Source: Pinus tabuliformis (Eukaryota > Streptophyta > Pinopsida > Pinales > Pinaceae). From it: a stretch of 64,000 nucleotides of DNA. The DNA is taken from positions 1,228,501,070 through 1,228,565,069 of the forward strand of contig CM062819.1 of assembly GCA_031772625.1 (NCBI GenBank), in the 5' to 3' direction. This document shows positions 32,640 through 44,657 of the stretch, piece by piece. Position 1 is the stretch's first letter. Every line of letters begins with the position of its first letter. The position numbers and the translations under genes were made by a program. The notes under the pieces were generated by a model, which was given only the letters and a program-made list of their open reading frames with translations, ran no database searches and was not told the origin of the DNA.

Positions 32640-33835
32640 TGTAACACCCCTGACCGAGAACCTAAATTGTAACTTACATGTACATGTGATGATAAGGTTG
32701 TTCAGCAAAAGATCTATTGAAGCTTACATGCTCCTACATGTATACACATGTTGGGCCAGTGGGATAAGGAATTGATATATTTTAAGGTTGATGTACCTAT
32801 GTAATTGGGTTAGAGAACCCATATTATTAGGTTGGTGAGTCAGGTTCCACTAAGTCCTATGTACCTCAATTTGTCTGATGTATTAGGCCTTTGGGTTATC
32901 ATAGTTATGAATTTAGGGCCATAGTGTCTGGGCAACTCAAGGCATTGAGCATGTGTGATAATTAGGCTAGTGAGCTTGGCTTACATGGAATTTTAGCTAA
33001 CTTCTTATTATGCTATAAACGGAGGGATAAAAACAGTCTAGGGGACATGACTGTACAACAGTTTAAGGCATCATAATATGAAAGTACTTCATAATTTTAT
33101 AATATAAAGTAAAGGGGACACCAAGTCTATAAAAAGTGTTTTGCTTATTTAGTTGAAAAGGGGGGAAGGGACATGAATCCCTAGAGGGGACCCTGTAACA
33201 GTACCTGGAGGACCCATGACGGTAGTGCAACTCCTAGAAGCCACATGAATATTTTAAAGTTTCCATACTTGGTACCTCAGCCTTTTGAGGGCCTAGAAGG
33301 GCACCCACAAGCTTTGTGATGGTAGTGGACTCTTGGAAGCTAGAGGACTATTGGTTGGAGGCTGCTAGATTTGGTACCTTAACTTTTTGATGGCTTGGAA
33401 GGGTTGCCAAAAGACCCATGAGGGAAACAGAACTCCTACAGTTATGGGAATCTATAAGTCCAGTTGGTTAGAGGTTGTGAAGTATGGTACCTTGGCCCTA
33501 CTGAATTTGGTATGAGGTGTGTATCTAGTTTAGGAAGCTAATTTCTAGTGGAGTTATGGCCCCAACTTTGGGGTAGACAAATGTTGAGAGAACTAGAGAA
33601 AAACAGTCTACAGTTAGGTGAAACATTTGAGCTCCACCAAGAGCCAAAAAATTTAACAGATAAGTGTCTAATACTTTCTCTTCACCTATTAATGAGTTAG
33701 CATATCAATTTTTTGTTGTTTATTTATACAAATTTTGGTTGTTATGGTTTTACCATGCATAATAGTCATGTGTTCTTAGCTATGTCAGTAATTGTGTGAG
33801 TGGTGTCACCTAATGGGAGGGTCGAGGATGTTACA
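32640..33835 (+). repeat. Solo-LTR-like unit (TGTAACACCCC ... GGATGTTACA)
   Basis: 1196 bp with perfect 7-bp inverted ends TGTAACA/TGTTACA. The start TGTAACACCCC is typical of plant gypsy (Tekay/del-type) LTRs. A TATA-like TATAAAAAG lies at 33128-33136 in the same orientation. No internal element or second copy is in the window, and the flanks (AAGAA, AGTGA) do not form a clear target duplication, so a solo LTR is likely but not proven. Confidence 0.65.
33128..33136 (+). promoter_or_regulatory. Putative TATA box in the solo LTR
   Basis: TATAAAAAG about 490 bp into the LTR. Confidence 0.4.
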
Positions 33836-34739
33836 AGTGATATTGAATCCTGATTGCATCACTAGGTCTACATGAGAAAATGGTAAGGTGTAGAGGCAAT
33901 ATTTGTAAGGTTTTCTACAAATTATTTTATGAAATACTTCAACAATATGTGGATTTTTGGACTTGTATAATTTCTAGGGAATCAAAATGATGTGTTTGAA
34001 AATTTTCCACAAAGAGTGGTATTGTCCTATGTGTGGAACATGGACTACGAGTCATATAGAGTATAGGGAATTGAATCTTCCTCTATATCTATAATTAAAT
34101 TTTATCCCCCATTTTGGTTTGAGCTTTGTGAAGGTTTTGTTAACAAAGGGGAAATTATTAACAAGTTCTTCGGAAAGATTTCATATAGAGGATAGTGTAT
34201 GGAAGGTACATGTTAAATGTTTGAAAAAACCAAACCAGTGCTTCCATAACCCATAGGTCACAGGTCACTACACTCAGCTTACATGAGTTAAAGACAAGGA
34301 GAAGATGTGAAATTGTTGGTATGTATACAAACTATTTGAGAAAATATGGGAGTCAAATTCAACCATGAATCCTCTATTTCTTGAATGAATCTATTGAAAA
34401 GGTGATTAAAAAACATCAGTTGACAATCATAGTGGCAAATTGGGCCGCTTTAAGAAGTTGCAGAAGTTGATGAACATTGTTTTACAAAAGTTGGAATTTT
34501 CGAGGTATGTTTACCATCTATTCAAAAAATATTTGAACCAAATGTGGTTCCCTAAATTTCTATAATTGTTGGATTTGTAGCATCCTAATGGTTCTCGAAA
34601 GGGGGTAAGTTCGTTCATGTTGCAAATATGCATGCTAGGATAGACTGTGACTCATTTTTGTGAACATTTTTTTATTTTTATGTATGTTGAATGTGAAAGT
34701 ATGTAATATGCCTCTCTGGTGTTTGCAAAAATGACCAAA
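33836..34739. other. Intergenic, no gene seen
   Basis: AT-rich; no recognised frame on either strand, possibly the decayed 5' part of the PPR pseudogene. Confidence 0.4.
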
Positions 34740-35310
34740 TTAAATGTTATTGCATATAAGGAAGTTATTTCTAGGCATTCTCATCATGGAGTTGGATTAT
34801 AAAAAAAAATATGGTAACATTTCCAAATTAAGTTCCATTCCATGGACTATGATAATTTCTCGTTGCATCAAGAACAACCATGGGGTAGAGGCCTTTAAGT
34901 TGTTCCATGAAATGTAATGATTAATATGTAAGCTAGATGCCAAGATACCTTTTCTAATGATCTCATGACATGTCCCAATATAAAATCTATCGAACATGCA
35001 TGAACATGGATTCTCTATATAAATCCTCTGTAAACCTAGCAGGTTGAAAGATGTAATGCCAATTTTAACATTTATGTGTTGACTTATGTGTCCCTCAAAT
35101 TTTGGACCTCTCTATAGGACTACATTAGAATGAATTTGGTGAAAAAAGGAGAGTTGATTCATGTCCACACCATTTAGGTCAGATTTTAATGTGAGGATGT
35201 CAATGTGGGAAATATTCTTGTATTCCAAATGCACAAATTAGGCTATTCATATGATATGTTTCTAAAAAGTCCTCATAGGGATCTTGTTTGTTGGAATAGA
35301 TTGATTACGA
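34740..35310 (+). pseudogene. Pentatricopeptide repeat (PPR, PLS-type) protein pseudogene
   Basis: Plus strand 34838-34915 reads IPWTMIISRCIKNNHGVEAF then KLFHEM, a textbook plant PPR unit ('VSWT.MI..Y..NG...EAL.LF.EM'). At 35150-35310 the reading continues GELIHVHTI, stop, EDVNVGNILV, then YDMFLKSPHRDLVCWNRLIT, matching 'G..IH......G....D..V.N.L..MY.K.G....A..VF....RDLVSWN.MI'. The 35-residue rhythm and order are those of PLS-type PPR proteins, which edit or process organelle RNA. Several stops; the C-terminal E/DYW domains are not seen. PPR genes are a large family in land plants, so it is probably a stray copy. Confidence 0.85.
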
Positions 35311-36031
35311 GGTAGAATTTTGCTGTCAAAAGGTATATCTCTATGTTTCCCTTGAGCCTACATATTACTTTTCCTTTCATATCAAGAAGTTTCAACTTCA
35401 ATTGGGCAACTTAATCCATAGGGCACATATGTTTTTGTTGCATGTCTATCTTTCTACGAAAGCGTCGTGCATATACCAAGGAATGAAAATATGAGCAATG
35501 GAGACCTTTTCTTGTTTTAGGGTCAAAGGACCATATATTTCCATGAGGCTTGGAGTGGTTTGGCTACATAAGTAATGTGTTCGTCATTTTGGTGTTTCAA
35601 TGTGGAATATAATAATTTTTTCAGTTCTGGTTGGGAATTACAAGGCATTGTGTGTAAAAGGTAAAATAGACTTTAAACATGATTTTTCATTCTAGATAAA
35701 ATTGTGTAAATGTTTTCATTAGTTTATGGAGAGTGGTACATGATATGCTTGATAAGTATCCTAAAGAGATGTCACACCATCAAATGTCTAGATTGTTGAC
35801 TATATTTGAGGCAAATATCCCCAAAGATACCCTAAGAAATGATGTTTGAATACATGGAGTAATGGTGGTTACGAAGAATTGAATTCATGACTTACATAGA
35901 ATAACTATGGTTATGGAGAGGCTAGAAAATGAAATTCTCCTATTTAAAAATGAGCAGATTACAAAACCCCTTTGGTGGTTTGGAATGAGGGGGCAAGGCC
36001 CACAATGCATTCCCACAGTTGATTTGATGTG
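35311..36031 (+). other. Coding-like but unassigned sequence before element Y
   Basis: Plus-strand reading at 35700-36020 has stretches such as KEMSHHQMSRLLTIFEANIP and ERLENEILLFKNEQITKPLW with few stops, suggesting a decayed gene or retroelement gag. I do not recognise it. Element Y's insertion at 36037 interrupts it. Confidence 0.35.
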
Positions 36032-36036
36032 GTAGG
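36032..36036. repeat. Target-site duplication of element Y, left
   Basis: GTAGG, partner ATAGG at 44653-44657, one transition. Confidence 0.7.
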
Positions 36037-37893
36037 TGATGAGCCTCGATATTGCAACAAGAATGTTGCAACTCCCAAGGCTACCAACTTTAATTATCAA
36101 CGTAGCGTTCGTACAAACTTAAAGAGGCATCGACACTAAATGTGCAACATAAATTGTGTCCTTCCTTTCATGTCATGATGTAATGGAGTGAATGTAATAA
36201 AATCAGATCCTAAACTAATTGCAGAAAATGAAATGCTCAAAATGGAAACCTTAACATATTGCAAGAAAGAAAATACAAGGAAAAAAGCCTATTCTAATTA
36301 CATAAAGTAAATATCATGAAGTAAATGTTAATAATTACATTTCAAAGAGTTTAGGTCCATTAACAGATTTCATTGTATGTGGAAATCATCATTGTATTAT
36401 CTATTTCATAAATTTGTCCATTATCCCAAATCGCTGAAATTTTTTTCATGGGTAAAGAGGGAAGTCCTAAGTGGTCTTTAGTCTTCCATAATAATTGATT
36501 TAGAGCCTAGGGGTCTTTATTCAAACCTAAGGGATAATAAGAAAGCTTCTTGAGTGAATTTGGGAAATTATATACATGCTGGAAGGATGTTATAGGCTAT
36601 CCTATAGTTAACTACAGGAAAGAGAAGATTTTCTATAGGGAGTTAAAATTCACCGAATGACCAACCAAATCAAATCCAAATTGGATGGGAATTTTTTTTT
36701 ATTGACTAGGATATCTTAGGTCTCTATTCCAAGTGGAATCACTCAAAAATATGTCTAGTAACATATGCTAAAAAATGACAGAGAATTACTAGTCTAAAAT
36801 CTAGAAATTCGAGAACTAGTGAGCTAGTAAATCTATCAAATGCCTAACCTAATCATGTGAAAATGAAATGGGGTGAATTTTCTTATTAACTATAATTTTT
36901 TTTGGATATAATGCAAGTATAATCAACTCAATTTAATCTCATTAGCATGCTCTAAAAAATAGAAGAAATTTAATGTTATTTGCCACAAAGGACTTCTAGA
37001 AATCTAGATTTGGGAATAAGAAAACTAATCCAAATAACTCAATGATTACTATGACCTTCCAAAGTGGTTCCGATGATTAAATGATACTTTTGATCCTGTA
37101 TAATTCAACCATTTAACCCAATCCTACAACAAGAAATCATTAATACTAAATGCAGAAATAGACAAAAAACAAGAACAAGAGATGCATGTGAATAAGAAGT
37201 GAAAAGAAGAAAAGTAAATGATACAAAAGCACTTTGAGGCTCCTAACATGGCCAAGCCCAAGGAAAATGATATTCCTATGAAGGATAACAAGTTTTAGAA
37301 GATGAAAATGACACTAATCTTCATTATTTCCATCAATACAATTACATCCCTACAGAAAATGAAAGTGGAGATGTAAAAATATGAGTTCTCTCCACCATAA
37401 GACTAATACAAATCCACCCCTAGAGGAAAATTTGACTTGGTACTTATAAAAAATGATTAGGAATCATTTTGCATGAAAGGAGGAAACTTTCACCACCCAA
37501 ATCCCTTGATTAGTGGATTTGGTTCCCAATACTAGGAATTTGCATTAAATGGCAGGGAACACATTCCTAGATTTTCTCAATTATTTGAGCTCCACAATCT
37601 GTGCCATAATTCCATAATACCTTGTTGATTTATTATTTGATATTGATCCTCCTGTAGTAGGGAGAAGGTCCCTAGATTATCTCCTCCTCCAAATCTCCAT
37701 AATCTCTTCAATATTCTCACAATATTCCATAAAAATAAATAATATTAGGCACAAATATGCAATTATCCATAAACCTTCCTACTGAACATATTAAAGTTAA
37801 AAATACATTATAATCTAATGCAAAAAGAGAGGTTTAATGTGTTAAAGGATGGTCATATGGGCCTTAATTTATGTCTAATTTAGAGGCCCATCA
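36037..37893 (-). repeat. Element Y, left LTR (3' LTR)
   Basis: 1857 bp. Shares with the other LTR the ordered blocks 'aactaattgcaga', 'gagcctaggggtct', 'tctcctcctccaaatc'. A ~27 bp segment near 36046-36073 is not in the right LTR. Confidence 0.92.
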
Positions 37894-37903
37894 TACCCCC
37901 TAC
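37894..37903 (-). promoter_or_regulatory. Polypurine tract of element Y
   Basis: Minus strand AGTAGGGGGTA directly before the LTR start TGATGGGCC. Confidence 0.75.
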
Positions 37904-38433
37904 TGAAAGTGTTGCTCATTCTCTAAGCAAATTAGTGACCTCATTATCACTCATTCATGGCCCTGGTTTCCTCTCTCTTGTGGATTCCTCAATCCTTTCT
38001 CTTAATAATTTTGGCCGCAAGTTCTGAAAGTACAAGCAAAAAATATTAGTTGTTCTTTTCATGATTTTTTAACAATCTTTCAAGAAAAATTATAACTTTC
38101 CTCTTTGCAAGTGAACTTTGTTGGCTTGTATATCCATTTAATTCATATCCTCTCCCATGAAATATTCATTCCATTTTCACTCATTTTTCCAAAATTGTTT
38201 GTGCATAGAAAAAATCACAATGTTTCTTGAGACCATTAACATGCCTTCTTTCCCTTATTCAAGATGGGTTCTTGACTTTTTTTAGTTTGGAAAGTTCATC
38301 CAAATCCATTTCCAACCTTCTGCTACCTTTTTCCACCATTTCGACACCTCTGAAACCTTCAAAACGCCTTTAGGTAAGAACTATGACATTTTGTAGTAAA
38401 TTTTATGTTTCCTGTAGTAAACTACAGGAAACT

Positions 38434-38561
38434 CTGTAGTGGTTCTTGTAGTACTACAAGAAACTCTGTAGTGGTTCTTGTAGTACTACAAGAAACCCTG
38501 TAGCAGTAACTGTAGTACTACAGGAAACCCTGTAGCAGTTCCTGTAGTACTACAAGAAAAC
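38434..38561. repeat. Four tandem 32-bp units with palindromic core
   Basis: Units start at 38434, 38466, 38498 and 38530 (exact 32-bp spacing), each 'ctgtag..gttcttgtag' followed by 'tactacaagaaac'. The core CTTGTAGTACTACAAG is a 16-bp perfect palindrome in most units. A diverged half unit (tgtagtaaactaca) precedes the array. Confidence 0.9.
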
Positions 38562-39839
38562 CTGTTTATACCTATTTTGAGCAAAAATGATAGTCTGAGC
38601 CTAGGGTAGGCCCTCAGCTTGACTTCCATGCCTTTCTCCCATTTCTATAACATCTTTTAAGCCTTGGACACAAGCTAGAAAGAGATTAGAAACCTCTTGG
38701 AAAGCCTCTTTTCATCACTGCAGTTTGAGTTCTATTTTGATGGTGAATGCCTTCTTTCCTTTTGTTTACTTCTTCTTCTCTTTTATTGCCTAGATGATTG
38801 CCTAATGGCCTGGAAGTTATATTTTTTGATTAGGCCTCTCTTAGGCACTGCCATTTTGGGTTTTAACACAATTTGTTCCTTTCTTCCTTCTTGTAGCAAC
38901 ATTCTGCCTTCCTCTAGAAGTCATTCCTCCTCTTTCAGGGTCTTTTGAATGTATGGGAATGATGAGAAATGATATAGAGGGTTTGGAGGATGATGGTAGG
39001 GCTCAGAGGGAGTAGTGTAGGTTTGTGAAAATGGAGAGGATGTGCTCTATGTGTTTTTTCAAGAAATGTTTAGGGTGCGATAGAGTGTAGGGTTTGTTCT
39101 TGAAAAATATTAGCATTTTTCTTATGAAATGGGACAGATGAATGATGGATATATAGTGGATATGAATTGGATGGAGGGCTTGGAGTGTTGTGGTCACTTA
39201 GCTTTTGCATTTCTTCTTTTAACTGTTGTCCCCATTCCTCGAAATCATCACCCTTCCTAATTTGGATTTTTCACATTGCATGAGTGAAGGAGTGAGCTAT
39301 AATTAATTAGTTGAAGGTGACCAAGGCTGTTGACGCATCCTTAGCTTATAAAACCTCATCTATCATGCATTGACAACAAATTTCTAACTATAATATGATC
39401 AAGAGAGGAGGTCAATAATATTGCATACTTGTACCTACCTGTTGGCTATTGGAGAGACATGCATGTTGTTGTTGATTTGATGATTGATCCATGGTCCTCT
39501 AGAGGTGATAATTTCCTTTTTTTCTTATGCACATGTTTTCATGGCTTGGTGATTCTAAATCTTTGTCTTCCAGTTACCATCAGAAAGTTATCTTAGTCCA
39601 ATCTGACATTCATGGAGTGATGTGCTTGGCCATGGGTGATGTTCACCTTCCTTATACCTTATTCCATCATTAGACTCCTTCACCATGCTTTATTTCACAT
39701 TCTGTACCTTCCTATAGCTTTCAACCTGTTTCATGTAGTAAACTAGGACTCCTATAGTATTACAAGAAACCTTATAGCAGCCTTGTTTTTTCCATATCCC
39801 CCAAATGGTAGAAAGGATTGACCTTAAATTTTCTGAAGA

Positions 39840-40200
39840 TGTTGCCATCATCTTATGCACCTCCCCATAAAAGATTTTTGGCCAATGGATGTACAAATTT
39901 CAAGAAAAATTAAAAATGGATGAAGTCGATGGAGGCTGATTTATTGGAAACCATGCACTTGAATTAGCTGAAATTTCTTTGGTGTGCTACCATCATCCAT
40001 ATGCATCTCCCCATGAAACAACTTTGGAAATGGATGCATGAATATTGAGAACATTAAAAAAGGGTTGTAGGTGATGGTGGCCGATTTCTCAAAAAATGTG
40101 CACTATAATTTGCTAAAATTGCTTGAGCGTGTTACCATCATCCATATGCATCTCCACCTAAAGTAGCTTGGAAAGTGGATGCATGTTTTCAAGATATGAC
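39840..40200. repeat. Tandem repeat of about 143 bp, 2.5-3 copies
   Basis: Blocks 'accatcatccatatgcatct' and 'ttggaaa.tggatgcatg' recur at about 39845, 39987 and 40132, with shared intervening sequence. Confidence 0.8.
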
Positions 40201-40549
40201 AAAAACAATTTTATGCTCTATGTATTTATGTTTCCTATAGTAAAACAGAGCATTCTTGTAGTATTTTAGGACAGTGAGGAAAATGAATGGGAAAATATTG
40301 GGAATGATGGGTGGATGGTGGAAATTGATGAGGGTGATGGATTGGAATGGCCTAGGCCCTTCGGGAGAATCTAAGAAAAGGAGGAGAAAGTCAAAGTTTG
40401 ACTTCCTTTCACTACAATTTTGACCAATTTTTTCTTCTGTTTCATGCCAACTTGTTTTTGTTGCTTGCAGATGTTGGAGAGAATATATATTCATCGGAGA
40501 GATACATGGAGAAAATATTTTTTGTTTTTGTTTCTTTTCTTCTAGGCCT

Positions 40550-40735
40550 ACTAGCTGCCTCAATGAGGTTTTCAACTAATAGGTCTACTTAGGTGCCTCA
40601 AAGGAGGTTTTCACCTAGGATCTTTTATTTTTCTCTTTTTATCTCCTTTTTCCAACCCATTGACTACCTCATGGAGGTTTTCAATCAATGATCCAATCTC
40701 AGGTGCCTCAAAGGAGGATTTCACCTGAGATTTTA
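40550..40735. repeat. ~110-bp tandem duplication made of 36-bp sub-repeats
   Basis: 'gcctcaatgaggttttcaac' and 'gcctcaaaggaggttttcac' at 40557 and 40593 recur as variants at 40666 and 40703. Each sub-unit holds an inverted CCTC...GAGG. Confidence 0.8.
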
Positions 40736-41639
40736 TTTTTTCTCTTATTTTTCATTTTTTATTTCTTTTCCTATCCTACTCTAATTGAAAAAGACAAAAT
40801 TATTTTCAAGTGCAGGAATGCTTCCAATGGAGCCACTTGAACCACTGGATGATAGATAAAATCATGTGTAGGATCGAAATATATTCTTTGACATGTACCT
40901 AAATGTAAGAGACCAAATGATTTGACTTTGATGATATCAAGCACAGTTGAAGAAGAGAGTATTGATGCAACTTAGTGACTGTCTGGAACCATATTTCAAT
41001 ATAGTTGTGATGGCCATGGTCCACTTGTTCATTTGGATCATCTTGGATGTCTTCTTCTTTATGTTGCTTATTCTCTTCAACACATGATCTAATGGTAAAT
41101 ATGAGAGCACTTTCCCAATCTCTGATTTTGATGTCTACTCTTCATTAAGTGCAACCCATGATTCTTTGGTTTTCTCATTTGAATCTTCTTTTTCTGCATA
41201 TTGTACTTCAATGATATCAAGAGAGTCTTGTGATACCCTTTCTGAGCTAAGATGAATATCATTTAGATTAAGAGGAGATGTTTGGAAGTGTTGTACCTCA
41301 TCATTGTAAGTGGGTTGAGCTACTTCATTGTGTGGGTTTGGAAATGGTGGTACAATTAGTTGATTGGAAGTGGATATTTTAGATGGATGTGGTTGGAGTT
41401 GTGGTTGTGGTGGAGGTTAATGGGAGGGATAACATGGACTTGGGTATGGAGGATATTGAGGAAAATATTGAGGATATTGTGGATGGCTCCCATAAGTTCC
41501 TTGCTAACCTTATTGCCAAGATTGGTTTTTTGGTTGAGATGGCCAAGGTTTCCAAGGAAATGGTGTGTTCCAATTACTTTGAGATGGATGTGCATAAGCA
41601 TGAAATTGTGAATTAGTCTTTTGCCTCATATTAAGTTGA

Positions 41640-42440
41640 ATAGGCTTCCATGGTCCTCTTTGAGCTACATAACATAGCTTCATTGGAAATTGACCTGCTC
41701 CATTGTCCTCTCAATAAACTTTCTTCAACCTTGGTAATGAGGGGAAATATTTAACATCATGTGATTTTGCATGGACAACACAAATATCAACATCTTATTT
41801 TTTCTCTTTTTTGTATTCTTAACATTTCTACTTATTCACTTAGATTTCTAAGAATTTTCGTTTTAAATTTATCAAGAAAATTTCCAATTTTAGCTTGACT
41901 TATTGATCTTGATGTTGATTGACTTACTCTTTCCCTTCCTCTTGATATGTGTTTTCATGTTTCACAAATTTCTTCAAATGATAAATGGTATGCGTCACCT
42001 TTACTCATGAGATCAAGGAGATCAATCCATTCATCCCTAATTGTTCTAAGTAAGAGGGTTTTTTGGGTGTCGGAGCTAGCCTAAATAATGTAGTTTTTCC
42101 CTCTTAACATTATACATGAACCTCTCTATTAAATCCTCAAGGCTCTTATATTTTTTTGATTCATTCTAAATATTTCTTCTTTAAGATCATGATCTTTATA
42201 TTTTTCTAGAAATATATTTTGCATATCATTCCATGATCTTATTGAATTAGTCCCTAAACTCATGAACCATTTAAAAGCTCTATCCTTCAATGTTTCTAGA
42301 AACAATCTCATTTTTTGGGTGTTTAATAAGTAACCATAAGATCTCAAAACAATTTAAAATTCTAAGAGAAAGCTTTTTGATCCTCTGACCTCATACCATG
42401 GAGGTTGGGCAGAAATGATAGAGGGATGCTCTTCATATGC
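41640..42440 (-). pseudogene. Element Y gag, broken
   Basis: Minus strand reads LPNLHGMRSED near 42415, then the open frame 42347-42129 with YLLNTQKMRLFLETLKDRAF, KWFMSLGTNSIRSWNDM and FLEKY. This is the capsid-type retrotransposon gag ('LFP.TLK..A..WF..L...SI.TWN.M...FL.KY'). Near 41700-41800 it reads CVVHAKSHDVKYFP and PSLPRLKKVY with one His/Cys cluster remaining from a zinc knuckle. Position just inside the primer site is right for gag. Gag forms the particle. Frame shifts and stops throughout. Confidence 0.85.
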
Positions 42441-42771
42441 ACATTGACATTAGTATCTTGAATGGGGAATCCAAGAAGATATTCTTCATTGTCATCATCT
42501 CAATCCATTTCTTCTACCTTCTCTGTCACCTCTTCTTCTTCTACCTGCAAAAATGAATCAAGATGTGGCTCTTACTACAGCATGTGATCAAATGGGGAGG
42601 TTTGGTGTTGGAGAATTTTTTGTTTTGTTTTTTTTTCATAATTGAGTGAAAACACTAATGTAATGAAATTTTCTATTTTTTAAATGAAATATGCCTAACT
42701 CATTTTTTTCTTTTGCAAAAATTAAAAGAAATGAATCAACTAGGGAAGAAAACAATGCATACTTTGACACC

Positions 42772-42789
42772 TCCCTAGCAATGACACCA
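42772..42789 (-). promoter_or_regulatory. Primer-binding site of element Y, tRNA-Asp type
   Basis: Minus strand TGGTGTCATTGCTAGGGA, five bases inside the LTR; 13 of 18 positions match the tRNA-Asp-type site and all five differences are transitions. Confidence 0.75.
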
Positions 42790-42794
42790 AAAAG

Positions 42795-44652
42795 TGATGA
42801 GCCCAAGGCTGCCAGCTTTAATTATCAACCCGAGGTTTGTACAAACTTAAGAGGTACCAACACTATATGTGCATCATACAATGTTTCCTTCCTTTGATGT
42901 CATGATGAAATGGAGTGAATGTCATAAAATTAGATCCTAAACTAATTGCAAAAAATGAAATGCTCGAAATGGAAACCTTAACCTATTGCAAGAAAGAAAG
43001 TACAAGGAAAGAAACTAACTCTAATTGCATAAAGTAAATCTCATGAATTAAATGTAAATCATTACATTTCAAAGATTTTAGGTCCATTAATAGAGTTCAA
43101 TGGATGTGGCAGTCATCATTGTAGTATCTATTTCATAAATATGTCCATTAGCCCAAATCGCTGAAACGTTTTGCATGGGTAAACAGATAAGTACTAAGTG
43201 GTCTTCAGTCTTACCTAATAATTAATTTAGAGCCTAGGGGTCTTGATTCAACCCTAAGGGACAATAACCAATCTTATTGAGTGAATATGGGCAAATATAT
43301 ACATGTTGGAAGGATGCTACAGGGTTTCATGTAGTTTACTACAGGAAACAACAAATCTTCTATATGGAGTTATAATTCATCGAATGACCAACCAAATCAA
43401 ATAAAAAGTAGATGGGATTTTTTTTTATTGACTAGATTTCTTAGGTATCCATTCCAAGTGGAATCACTAAAAAATACCTCTATTAACCCATGCTAAAAAA
43501 ATGGCATAAAATTACTAGTATAAAATCTAGAAATTCGAGAACTAGTGAGCTAGTAAATCTATGAAATGCCTAACCTAATCAAGTGAAAATGAAATGGGGT
43601 AATTTTTTATATTAACTAGAATGTTTTTATGATATAATGAAATTGGAATCAAGTCGATTGAATCTCGTTAGCATACTCTAAAAAATAACATAAATTTAAT
43701 GTTATTTGCCACAAAGGAATTCCAGAAATGTAGATTTGGGAGTCAGAAAACTAATACAAGTAACTCAATCATTAATATGACCTTCCAAAGCTATTAAAAT
43801 GATGAAACTCTGCTTTTTATCCTGAAAAAAAAACTTACTTCAACAATTTAACCCAATCCTACAACAAGAAATCAGTAATACTAAATGCAAAAATAGAAAA
43901 AAAAAAAAAGGAACAAGAGATGCATGTGAATAAGAAGTGAAAAGAAGAATATTAAATGATACAAAAGGGCTCTGAGGCTTCTCAGATGGCCAAGACCAAA
44001 TAAAGTTAGAGTGATATGAAGGAGACCAAGTTTTAGAAGCTGAACATGACACCAATCTTCATTATTCCCACCAATACAATTACATCCCTACAAAAAATGA
44101 AAGTGGAGCTACAAAAATATGAGTTCTCTCGACCAGAAGACTAATAAAAGTCCACCCCTAGAGGAAAATTAAACTTGGTACTTATAAAAAATTATTAGGA
44201 ATCATTCCACATGGAAGTAGGAATCTCTCCCCACCAAAATCCCTTGATTAGTGGATCTAGTTCCAAATACTATGAATCTGCATTAAATTGCAGGGAACAC
44301 ATTCCTAGATTTTCTCAATCGTTGGAGCTCCACAATCTATGCCATAATTCCATAATATATTGTTAATTTATTATTAATATTGATCCTCCTGTAGGAGGGA
44401 GTAGGTCCCTATATTATCTCCTCCTCCAAATCTCCATAATATTCCCAATATTCTCACAATATTCCACAAAAATAAATAATATTAGGCACATCAATTATCC
44501 ATAAACCTTCCTACTAAACATATTAAAGTTAAAAATACATTATCTAATGAAAAATAGAGGTTTAATGTGTTGAAGGATGGTCAGATGGGCCTTAATTTAT
44601 GTTTAATGTAGAGGCACGAGCCTTAATTTATGTCCAATTGAGAGGCCCATCA
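42795..44652 (-). repeat. Element Y, right LTR (5' LTR)
   Basis: 1858 bp, collinear with 36037-37893. A copy of the palindromic motif family (catgtagtttactacagg) lies at 43329-43348. Confidence 0.92.
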
Positions 44653-44657
44653 ATAGG
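44653..44657. repeat. Target-site duplication of element Y, right
   Basis: ATAGG, four of five bases equal to 36032-36036. Confidence 0.7.

Larger units (their letters stand above)
37904..41600 (-). other. Element Y interior, repeat-rich and without pol
   Basis: No integrase, RT or protease motifs. Contains the 32-bp palindromic tandem array (38434-38561), the ~143-bp array (39840-40200), the ~110-bp duplication (40550-40735) and, at 41360-41600, low-complexity Gly/Val- or His/Asn-coding sequence, which in gag orientation would be a Pro/Gln/His/Asn-rich tail. Confidence 0.6.
36037..44652 (-). mobile_element. Element Y: 8.6 kb gag-only LTR retrotransposon with repeat-rich interior
   Basis: Direct repeats 36037-37893 and 42795-44652 (each ~1.86 kb) begin TGATGAGCC and end GGCCCATCA, nearly perfect inverted ends. 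A primer site at 42772-42789 and a purine tract at 37894-37901, both on the minus strand, and a near-matching target duplication define a complete unit. The 4.9 kb interior has a recognisable gag (41640-42440, minus) but no protease, RT or integrase in any frame; instead it carries several families of tandem and palindromic repeats. It would need pol proteins from another element. Loss of pol by deletion is the alternative to an originally pol-less family. Confidence 0.88.

Noticed and set aside
32635..33840. Complete LTR element at the solo-LTR-like unit
   Set aside because: No second LTR copy, primer site or polypurine tract in the neighbourhood.
38434..38561. CRISPR-like regular array (32-bp period)
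   Set aside because: Units are contiguous with no unique spacers, and the context is a plant retrotransposon.
41356..41616. Several overlapping frames on both strands (81, 83, 64 and 77 codons)
   Set aside because: Low-complexity repeats (GGTGGT-like) keep all frames open; at most the Pro/Asn/His-rich tail of element Y gag.
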